Part shown: positions 16,427-22,395 of the stretch, piece by piece | Position numbering within the stretch: position 1 is the stretch's first letter | Layout: every line of letters starts with the position of its first letter | Source of the DNA: Cytophagaceae bacterium | GTDB taxonomy: Bacteria; Bacteroidota; Bacteroidia; Cytophagales; Flexibacteraceae | Assembly (NCBI GenBank): GCA_947464365.1 | Contig: CANHWS010000012.1 | Coordinates: forward strand, 1-24,446 | Reading direction: 5' to 3' | DNA length: 24,446 bases | Notes under the pieces: model-generated | Databases searched by the model: none | Seen by the model: only the letters and a program-made list of their open reading frames with translations | What the model was told of the DNA's origin: nothing | Position numbers and translations under genes: made by a program

Positions 16427-17863
16427 ATGACCCCCACCTTCAACAAAACAAAAATTGTTGCCACCATTGGCCCAGCTAGCAACACCAAGGAAACTCTAAG
16501 GCAGCTCATTTTTGCCGGGGTGGATGTGTTCAGGCTCAATTTTTCGCACGGCTCGCACGACGATCACCAAAAAGTGATCGACTTCATCAAGGAGCTGCGC
16601 AACGAAACTGGCACCCATGTAGCAATGCTTCAGGACCTGCAAGGGCCCAAAATTAGGGTACAGGTCGTGCAAGATGGTGGTGTCAAGATCAACTCTGGGG
16701 ACCGCCTCACAATCACGATCAAAGAGGTACTAGGCAATGCTGAGATTGTTAGCACAAGCTACCAAGGCCTGCCTAATGACGTAAAACCCAATGACCGCAT
16801 TCTGGTAGATGATGGGAACCTCGAGCTACGTGTCATCGAGACCACAGAGACCGATGTCTTGACAGAGGTTATCCACGGTGGGATGCTCAAAAGCAAAAAG
16901 GGCATCAACCTACCTAACAGCAACGTATCGGCACCTAGCCTGAGCGAAAAAGATTTTGAGGACCTCATGTTTGGCCTCAAGAACGATGTTGACTGGGTTG
17001 CCTTGTCGTTTGTCCGGACCGCACAGGATATCATCAGCCTGCGCGAAATCATCCTGAACCACAACAAACACACCAAAATCGTCGCCAAGGTCGAGAAGCC
17101 TGAAGCCATCACCAACCTAGAGGCCATCGTCGAGGCAACAGATGCTGTGATGGTAGCCCGCGGTGATCTAGGCGTTGAAATCCCGGGAGAGCTTGTTCCG
17201 CTGATTCAGAAGCGCATGATACGACTCTGCAATGCAGCAGCCAAACCGGTCATCGTCGCTACCCAGATGCTGGAGAGCATGATCAAAAATCCACGCCCGA
17301 CCCGTGCCGAAACCAACGACGTAGCCAATGCCGTCCTCGATGGTGCTGATGCCGTTATGCTTAGTGCCGAAAGTGCTGCTGGTGACTTCCCGATCTTGTC
17401 AGTTGAGACCATGGTCCGGATCATTTCGGCCGTAGAGTCCGAAAGTGAGCTGGTCTATAACCACCACTACAAAGTCGATACCGAAGAGGTGGACAACCAC
17501 TTCCTGAGCGATAATGTGATCCACACAGCCTGTATGATGGCCAAAGGATCCAATGCCAAGGCGATTGCGAGCCTAACGGGCACCGGTTACAGCGCCTTCC
17601 AGATCGCTAAGTACCGCCCTAAGGCAGACATCTATATCTTCACCCGTCACCATCACCTGATGAGTCGGTTGAGCCTCGTGTGGGGTGTCCGCAGCTTCTA
17701 CTTCGAGCGCAAAAACGACGCTGAGACCACCTTCAAAGAGATCGAGAACGTCCTGAAAGAGCGTGGCCTTGTCAAACCAAACGACGCTTTGGTGAACATT
17801 GCCAGCCTGCCAAACGACCAAAGCAAACACGCCAATACCGTTAAGCTCTCTCGTATCAGCTAG
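16427..17863 (+). CDS. pyk: Pyruvate kinase
   Basis: This is the glycolytic enzyme converting phosphoenolpyruvate and ADP to pyruvate and ATP in the cytoplasm. It has 478 residues, the normal bacterial length. The N-terminus 'TKIVATIGPAS', 'FRLNFSHG' (nucleotide and potassium site), 'LQDLQGPKIR', the active-site signature 'KIVAKVEKPEAI' (about residues 215-226), 'MVARGDLGVEIP' (about 241-252) and 'VIVATQMLESMI' are all intact. The C-terminal allosteric domain is present and ends 'NTVKLSRIS'. The start at 16427 is chosen because 'MTPTFNKTKIVATIGP' is the usual N-terminus; an upstream in-frame ATG at 16376 adds 17 atypical residues. It diverges from murD and is ended by a strong terminator at 17894. 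Confidence 0.97.
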   Translation: MTPTFNKTKIVATIGPASNTKETLRQLIFAGVDVFRLNFSHGSHDDHQKVIDFIKELRNETGTHVAMLQDLQGPKIRVQVVQDGGVKINSGDRLTITIKEVLGNAEIVSTSYQGLPNDVKPNDRILVDDGNLELRVIETTETDVLTEVIHGGMLKSKKGINLPNSNVSAPSLSEKDFEDLMFGLKNDVDWVALSFVRTAQDIISLREIILNHNKHTKIVAKVEKPEAITNLEAIVEATDAVMVARGDLGVEIPGELVPLIQKRMIRLCNAAAKPVIVATQMLESMIKNPRPTRAETNDVANAVLDGADAVMLSAESAAGDFPILSVETMVRIISAVESESELVYNHHYKVDTEEVDNHFLSDNVIHTACMMAKGSNAKAIASLTGTGYSAFQIAKYRPKADIYIFTRHHHLMSRLSLVWGVRSFYFERKNDAETTFKEIENVLKERGLVKPNDALVNIASLPNDQSKHANTVKLSRIS

Positions 17864-17893
17864 TCTGACCATTCGCTACACATCTTATCCAAC

Positions 17894-17930
17894 AAAAAAC
17901 CTCAATAGGACTATCCTGTTGAGGTTTTTT
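17894..17930. terminator. Bidirectional intrinsic terminator between pyk and the GNAT gene
   Basis: AAAAAACCTCAA (17894-17905) pairs perfectly with TTGAGGTTTTTT (17919-17930). The stem continues inward, past one mismatch, as AGGA/TCCT around a CTA loop. The terminal T and A runs give a U-tract on both strands, as expected between convergent genes. It lies 30 bases after the pyk stop. Confidence 0.92.
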
Positions 17931-18028
17931 AGTTTGGTCGGATATATGCAATGCGGTAGGTCCTACCCTATTTGGCTTTGTAGCCAGTGTCTGGCATACT
18001 AGTGCTTAGGGTCTAGACAATGAACAGA

Positions 18029-18463
18029 TCATAGGCGTTTGGCCATCTCCCAATGCTGGATCTCGTCAAACAGGAGGTAGCTTTTGGCAGTAATGTGGTA
18101 GCCTAGCTTTTCGTAAAACGGAACGGCATTTTGCCTTGCGTGCAGGATCATTTTGGTGGCACCCAAAGTTCGTGCATGGTCCTCCAGATGCTCCATGATA
18201 AAGTTGCCAACCCCGAGGCCTTGGGTCTCAGCGGCGACAGCCATAAACCGCACTTGCCCTTCGGTGGCCGAGTTTAGGTGCAAACGCCCTACGCCAATCA
18301 GGTTACCCGCTGCCGAAAAAGCCGCAGCATGGTAGGCCGTTTCGTCATCCTCCGATCTTTCGGTACCCTTTACTTGGCCCCAAGGCTTACGCAGCACATC
18401 ATGCCTGAGCTGGTAATAAGCCTCCATCTCGGCAGGTTTCGGTGGGCGTATGGTAATCGACAT
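18029..18463 (-). CDS. GNAT family N-acetyltransferase
   Basis: This 144-residue protein has the GNAT fold and would transfer acetyl from acetyl-CoA to an unknown amine. 'QVRFMAVAAETQGLGVGNFIMEHLEDHA' contains the beta-4 strand and the acetyl-CoA pyrophosphate loop (QGLGVG, the QxxGxG/A motif), and 'NAVPFYEKLGYHI' is the usual motif near the C-terminus. The N-terminus 'RPPKPAEMEAYYQLRHDVLRKPWG' resembles the ElaA/YitI-like branch with an R-x-x-V substrate-site helix. The start at 18463 (MSITIRPPKPAE) is chosen over the upstream in-frame ATG at 18526. It lies 103 bases behind plsC on the same strand and may be co-transcribed. The acceptor substrate cannot be told. Confidence 0.88.
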   Translation of the reverse strand: MSITIRPPKPAEMEAYYQLRHDVLRKPWGQVKGTERSEDDETAYHAAAFSAAGNLIGVGRLHLNSATEGQVRFMAVAAETQGLGVGNFIMEHLEDHARTLGATKMILHARQNAVPFYEKLGYHITAKSYLLFDEIQHWEMAKRL

Positions 18464-18566
18464 GCGTTCAGGTTTGGAGTTTGTAGGGACTAAATTTAAG
18501 GCAAAAATGGGCCAAAATTTGGACAATCAGGCAATGGAGTTCAAAAGCCTGAAATTACGAGCAGGT

Positions 18567-19340
18567 TTACGTAACGATAGGAACCAGTGCCTTTGCCGAC
18601 TTGCCACCTCGGCGGAGGTATTCGGCCAACATCAGGTCATAGACTTGGGTCCTGAGTGCTGCCACTTGGCCTGCTTTCATTCCTGCGGTGTTGATGGGGT
18701 CCAGCAAGTAGATATCAATAGGGCCAGGGCTGAGATTAAAGCTCCCTTTGGCCCTTAGGCGGGCAGCCGAGCCAACGATGACCATGGGCACAATCGGGCA
18801 CTGGGCATCAACTGCGATGCGGAAGGCCCCATCAAAAAAAGGCTGCATCGGCTCTGTGGTCACATTCATAGAGCCCTCAGGGAAAATCAAGATCGAAACG
18901 CCGTTCTGGATTTGCTGCTGCATCTGGATCATGCTACGGCGGCGGCTTTCGGGGCTTTGGCGATCCACCAATACCACGACATAGCGGTAGATAAACCCGA
19001 AAATCGGCACCTTAAGCATCTCAACCTTGCCGAGGGGCTTCATAGCACGAGGCACAGCGGCCACAGCAGCAGGCGTATCCATAAACGAGTTGTGGTTGGC
19101 GCAATAGATACAGGCCTTGAGCCCCTTGATCTTTTCTCGCCCATGCACCCTAAACCTTATCCCCCCATTAGGAAACACAAAGTGCAGGCCCCATAGCCGC
19201 ATAAAGTAGTAGCTGATATGGCTGCCGTACTTGAGGCCAATGGCGTAGGGCAGGACCATAAAGGGCAACAGCACCAGCATCACCACCGTGAAGATGAACA
19301 AGGACCAATACAGATACAGCTTAAGGAAGATGGACTTCAT
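18567..19340 (-). CDS. plsC: 1-acyl-sn-glycerol-3-phosphate acyltransferase
   Basis: This 257-residue inner-membrane enzyme would acylate lysophosphatidic acid to phosphatidic acid in phospholipid synthesis. An N-terminal hydrophobic segment (about 8-38) anchors it. The acyltransferase motifs are intact: H83 and D88 in 'NHNSFMD' (HX4D), 'VDRQSPESRR' (126-134) as motif II, and 'FPEGSMN' (153-159) as motif III, then 'PIVPMVIVGS'. Related membrane acyltransferases share these motifs, so the exact acceptor is inferred. A -7 box sits only five bases before the ATG (see 19345-19352). The GNAT gene follows on the same strand. Confidence 0.92.
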   Translation of the reverse strand: MKSIFLKLYLYWSLFIFTVVMLVLLPFMVLPYAIGLKYGSHISYYFMRLWGLHFVFPNGGIRFRVHGREKIKGLKACIYCANHNSFMDTPAAVAAVPRAMKPLGKVEMLKVPIFGFIYRYVVVLVDRQSPESRRRSMIQMQQQIQNGVSILIFPEGSMNVTTEPMQPFFDGAFRIAVDAQCPIVPMVIVGSAARLRAKGSFNLSPGPIDIYLLDPINTAGMKAGQVAALRTQVYDLMLAEYLRRGGKSAKALVPIVT

Positions 19341-19344
19341 GGGG

Positions 19345-19352
19345 CAAAGATA
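19345..19352 (-). promoter_or_regulatory. Candidate -7 box giving a near-leaderless plsC mRNA
   Basis: The minus strand reads TATCTTTG, an exact TANNTTTG, ending five bases before the ATG at 19340. Transcription starting at the usual distance would begin at or next to the start codon. A TTG at about 19381-19379 is farther upstream than normal, so support is limited to one box. Confidence 0.35.
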
Positions 19353-19410
19353 GGGGGTATGGGGGTATGGGCCATTTCCAACTTGTCTTAGCGCCTCTCA
19401 CCCCCAACAA

Positions 19411-19438
19411 AAACGCCCCAGCATAACCGGGGCGCTTT
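19411..19438 (-). terminator. Intrinsic terminator downstream of the response-regulator unit
   Basis: On the minus strand a GC-rich stem (CGCCCC at 19434-19429 with GGGGCG at 19419-19414) and a nine-base loop are followed by TTTTTG. It lies 56 bases after the small ORF at 19494-19628, and about 200 bases after the regulator stop. Confidence 0.7.
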
Positions 19439-19493
19439 GGTATAATCCTGATATATCCACTTCGTCAATCAAAACACTTACTTTACTCAGGTA

Positions 19494-19628
19494 CTAGATG
19501 GTTACCTTTAGGTAGGTAGTATCGGTGCTGAGGCCTGTAAAAATCCCACAGGCGTTCAGGATGGTGGTTGAGGGGTTGACCAATGACTGTGAGGAGTTGG
19601 AACTTACACGGAACAAGGCGGCATTCAT
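19494..19628 (-). CDS. Possible 44-residue protein directly behind the response regulator
   Basis: The ORF starts two codons after the response-regulator stop (TAG at 19637-19635), in the same frame, and ends at TAG 19496-19494. Its codons favour C or G in third position (AAT GCC GCC TTG TTC, then many ACC, AAC, ATC, CTG), like the genes around it, which is unusual for intergenic DNA. It has no signal peptide; the sequence is rich in Ser, Thr and Asn with one Cys ('NACGIFTGLSTDTTYLKV'). I do not recognise it. It could be a small co-transcribed protein, a remnant of a longer gene, or a former C-terminal extension of the regulator cut off by a stop. A terminator follows it, not the regulator, which suggests it is transcribed. 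Confidence 0.35.
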   Translation of the reverse strand: MNAALFRVSSNSSQSLVNPSTTILNACGIFTGLSTDTTYLKVTI

Positions 19629-19634
19629 GATCCC

Positions 19635-20393
19635 CTATCCCAACTGCGAGGTTTGCTGTATGCCCAGCTTGGTCAGGACCATGACCTTGTACTGCTCGCC
19701 AACTGGGAGCCAGTTTTGCCCCAACCTGATTTGGCTTCGTTTGACGCTATCGACGTAGGCCACGTTCACGATGTAAGACCGGTGGATCCGGACAAATTGA
19801 TCAGGGTGCAACAACTCCTCAATCGTCTTAAGGTTCATCTGGGTGAGCAAAGGATGCTGGCGGCCGGTGATGAATATCTTGATGTAGTCCTTCATGGCCT
19901 CGATGTACTGGACCTGATCTAGCACCACTTTTTGTTCCTGATAGTCGGCCTTCACGAAGATGAAAGGGGCTTGGCTTAGGCTAGTTTTTGCTGGAGCTGA
20001 GTCGGCTACGACGGCAACTGGTGTAGGCACAGCCATCGGTAGCAATCGAGTCTGGACCTTGAGGATGGATGCCATTAACCTGTCAAACTTGACTGGTTTG
20101 AGTAGGTAGTCCACCACATCAAGATCATAACCCTGAAGGGCATAATTGGGGTAAGCCGTCAAGAAAATGACCAGTGGTTTGTGCGCTAATAGTTTGATGG
20201 ACTCGATCCCTGTCAGGCCTGGCATCTGGATGTCGGTGATCAGCAGGTCGGGCTTAAGGTTCTGGATGTGCTGCAGAGCCACAATCGGGTTGCTGGACTT
20301 GCCCACCAACTTGATGTCAGGTATCCGGCCAAGATCATCTTCCAGCAGGTCTAGGGCTAATGGCTCATCATCAAGGATAAAGGTCGTTATCAT
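19635..20393 (-). CDS. LytTR-type response regulator
   Basis: This 252-residue transcription regulator has an N-terminal receiver domain (about 1-118) with the acidic pair D8/D9, phospho-acceptor D54 in 'LLITDIQMPG', Thr79 in 'FLTAYPNY' and Lys99 in 'LLKPV'. A variable Ala/Pro-rich linker (about 118-142) follows, then a LytTR DNA-binding domain (about 145-245: 'FVKADYQEQKV', 'IEAMKDYIKIF', 'FVRIHRSYIVNVAYVDSV'). It would be phosphorylated by the kinase encoded 54 bases upstream at 20448-21674, with which it probably forms an operon. Target genes are not evident in the window. No change in the key residues is seen. Confidence 0.95.
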   Translation of the reverse strand: MITTFILDDEPLALDLLEDDLGRIPDIKLVGKSSNPIVALQHIQNLKPDLLITDIQMPGLTGIESIKLLAHKPLVIFLTAYPNYALQGYDLDVVDYLLKPVKFDRLMASILKVQTRLLPMAVPTPVAVVADSAPAKTSLSQAPFIFVKADYQEQKVVLDQVQYIEAMKDYIKIFITGRQHPLLTQMNLKTIEELLHPDQFVRIHRSYIVNVAYVDSVKRSQIRLGQNWLPVGEQYKVMVLTKLGIQQTSQLG

Positions 20394-20447
20394 ATAGTAG
20401 TGGGGTCGGGATATGTTGGTGGTGGTAAATCAATAGGATAACCCAAA

Positions 20448-21674
20448 CTAGGACTGGGTTCGGATGCCTTGTTTCCGGTCAACTAAGCAATTGGGATGGA
20501 TATGAGCAGTCATTTGCTGGCTAGTGATTTGTGGTGCAGTTGCAAACAAATCAACTAAGGGGAATGAAACCTCGGCAACATAGCCATCCGTACGCATCTC
20601 GGTCCGGAGCTCGTAGTTGTCCTTGAAGTGTAGCTCAAGCCGCCGTTTCAGATTGAGCAGGCCTACCCCACCTTGTTGGCCCGCCAAGTTGCTGGACTGA
20701 CCAGAAGCTGCATTCCAGACCCTGAACGTAAACCAATTGCCATCGAGTATAATCTCCATGGTGGACTCCAAAGTTGTGGTACTATCAGCTCCATGTTTGA
20801 AGACATTTTCTACCAAAGGGACCAGCAACATAGGTGGCAACAACCACCTACTGGCCTCTGGCATATTGGCTAGGCTAATCCGGGCCTCTGGTGGTAGGCG
20901 CAACTGCTGCAGGCTAACCAAGTTACTGATGTAGTCCAGCTCCTTATCAAGCCCTATGAGGCTAGCTTCGCTATCGTAGACCACGTATCGCAACAACTCC
21001 GAGAGGCGCAAAACCACATCTTCTGAGTCGGAAGATCCCTTACGGATGAGTGAACGCAGGTTGTTAAGCGTATTGAACAGGAAATGTGGACTCAGCTGTG
21101 CCTTTAGCAAGGCCAACTCCGACTCTAGTTGCTGGTTGGCAATATCCATGGACTGCTGGCGCTGCTCACCCCAAGCCCTTGAAAAGCTAGTGGCAGTGGA
21201 TAAGGCCAAAACCATCACGATACTGATTGTATGACGGGTCAGAAGGATGGGACCAAACACTGATACGTTCCGCGTAGCAAAGTCAAGCTCGGGGAAATAC
21301 TGCATCACTAGCAAGAGCACCATCGTATTGAGCAATACAGACCCAACAGTGATGAAGGCATACTGGACACGTTTGTTCCGGTTTTCGTTCTGCAAAAACT
21401 TGGGGATCGCCCAGTTGGTCTGGCTATAAAACAGACCCATCATCACAAAAATATTGACGATCTCGAGCGTAAAAAAGCCTTCACCAGAGATAAGCTCAAT
21501 AGGAGGCGGGGCAAAAAATGTCGGGTCTTTGCCTTCAATACGGCTGATGGCTACCTTCCGGATGAAGGTGGGCCCAATGCTGGCGAGCAAAAACAACAAC
21601 CAAGCCACCACATGGAAAATGAGGTACCAACGGGCGCGAGGCACTGGCTTTGACAGATGGGCAGAAGGTGGCAT
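20448..21674 (-). CDS. LytS/YpdA-type sensor histidine kinase
   Basis: This 408-residue membrane sensor kinase has four hydrophobic segments (about 16-38, 66-88, 104-127 and 138-163) with little periplasmic sequence, so it senses within or at the membrane. A short coiled coil (about 165-192) leads to the His_kinase domain with H197 in 'LKAQLSPHFLFNTLNNL'. The ATPase domain has the N-box 'VPLVENVFKHG' (N290) and 'GGVGLLNLKRRL' (about 334-345). The last 30 residues after 'VSFPLVDLF' are an extra tail without a recognisable domain. It pairs with the LytTR regulator directly downstream. The start at 21674 places the first membrane segment after a short basic N-terminus. Confidence 0.94.
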   Translation of the reverse strand: MPPSAHLSKPVPRARWYLIFHVVAWLLFLLASIGPTFIRKVAISRIEGKDPTFFAPPPIELISGEGFFTLEIVNIFVMMGLFYSQTNWAIPKFLQNENRNKRVQYAFITVGSVLLNTMVLLLVMQYFPELDFATRNVSVFGPILLTRHTISIVMVLALSTATSFSRAWGEQRQQSMDIANQQLESELALLKAQLSPHFLFNTLNNLRSLIRKGSSDSEDVVLRLSELLRYVVYDSEASLIGLDKELDYISNLVSLQQLRLPPEARISLANMPEASRWLLPPMLLVPLVENVFKHGADSTTTLESTMEIILDGNWFTFRVWNAASGQSSNLAGQQGGVGLLNLKRRLELHFKDNYELRTEMRTDGYVAEVSFPLVDLFATAPQITSQQMTAHIHPNCLVDRKQGIRTQS

Positions 21675-21852
21675 GCGTATCTAGACTCCGGATAAATGGG
21701 GCTATGCCCTAGCAAGCTATCACGATCTGCCGAAATGCAAACACAGGTTATGCCGTCAACCCACAATATGCCTACCAAAAACAGCATTTTGCCGACCAAG
21801 AGGCGCACTACCCAAAGCCATAAATGATTGTGCAGACCAGAGACAATGCCCT

Positions 21853-21893
21853 AAAAAACCAAAGCCACCCCTCTGTGAAAAAGGATGGCTTTG
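21853..21893 (-). terminator. Intrinsic terminator of the small NPxAYF gene
   Basis: CAAAGCCACCC (21860-21870) and GGATGGCTTTG (21883-21893) form an 11-bp stem with one mismatch. On the minus strand a run of six T follows (21858-21853). It lies about 50 bases after the small gene's stop. Confidence 0.75.
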
Positions 21894-21919
21894 TTTGAAT
21901 GTAATCGGATGGGTGATTG

Positions 21920-21946
21920 GCTTAGCTTGCGACTGAAACCTTGACC
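21920..21946 (-). repeat. 27-bp perfect direct repeat, distal copy
   Basis: The sequence is identical over 27 bases to 22369-22395, the 3' end of the DEAD-box gene. It overlaps the last base of the small gene's TAG. Read on from that stop in the same frame, it encodes VKVSVAS and a TAA, exactly the helicase C-terminus. Flanking bases on both sides differ from the other copy. Confidence 0.9.
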
Positions 21947-22197
21947 TATCGACTGCGTTTTTTGAATTTATTGTACGTATAGTTTCCCCGATCCTGGTAG
22001 GGCGTCGCTACTACCTTCTTGAAGTATGCTTCTGGGTTATAGATCTCGTGACCATAGCCATTCGCATAGTCGTCATTGTAAACATGGCGATTTTCAGCTA
22101 CAGCCTCGAAATAGGCAGCCGGATTTCGAATTTTGTCGCCCCTCCCATTGTAGAATGAGCCATTGTTGCCCCAGTTGTTGGTTCGCTTGTAGGTCAT
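21946..22197 (-). CDS. Small protein with duplicated NPxAYF motif, unknown function
   Basis: This is an 83-residue protein rich in Tyr, Asn and Gly with a basic tail (KFKKRSR). It holds two 16-residue copies of a motif, G-x-G-[DH]-[KE]-I-x-N-P-x-A-Y-F-x-x-V, at residues 18-33 and 47-62. The copies keep the amino acids while their codons differ at most third positions, which argues for a real protein under selection. No signal peptide or membrane segment is present, so it is probably cytoplasmic. The composition could suit RNA or protein binding (speculation). The start at 22197 is chosen over the ATG at 22248 because the motif-bearing part begins there. It lies behind the DEAD-box terminator, has its own terminator, and is bracketed by 27-bp direct repeats. 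Confidence 0.6.
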   Translation of the reverse strand: MTYKRTNNWGNNGSFYNGRGDKIRNPAAYFEAVAENRHVYNDDYANGYGHEIYNPEAYFKKVVATPYQDRGNYTYNKFKKRSR

Positions 22198-22310
22198 CGT
22201 GTTCTGCGTTTTGACCTTACAAACATCGGCCAGACTCAAAATCTGCAAAACAATAAATATGTCAAACGGCCAAGTACCTCCACAATTTCAGCTATTGGCG
22301 GGACTAAAGG

Positions 22311-22346
22311 AAAAAAGGGACCACTTCCATGCGGAAGTAGTCCCTT
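22311..22346 (-). terminator. Intrinsic terminator of the DEAD-box helicase gene
   Basis: AAGGGACCACTTCC (22315-22328) pairs with GGAAGTAGTCCCTT (22333-22346), a 14-bp stem with one mismatch and an ATGC loop. On the minus strand T6 follows (22316-22311). It starts 24 bases after the helicase stop. Confidence 0.9.
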
Positions 22347-22368
22347 CGATAAATTAATAAAGACCTAA

Positions 22369-22395
22369 GCTTAGCTTGCGACTGAAACCTTGACC
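22369..22395 (-). repeat. 27-bp perfect direct repeat, copy inside the helicase 3' end
   Basis: This copy covers the last seven codons (VKVSVAS) and stop of the DEAD-box gene plus two bases beyond. It is identical to 21920-21946 in the same orientation, with a start-to-start distance of 449 bp. Between the copies lie the helicase terminator and the small NPxAYF gene. Confidence 0.9.

Noticed and set aside
21551..21808. 85-residue minus-strand ORF overlapping the start of the histidine kinase
   Set aside because: It overlaps the kinase's first membrane segments in another frame and shows no independent support.
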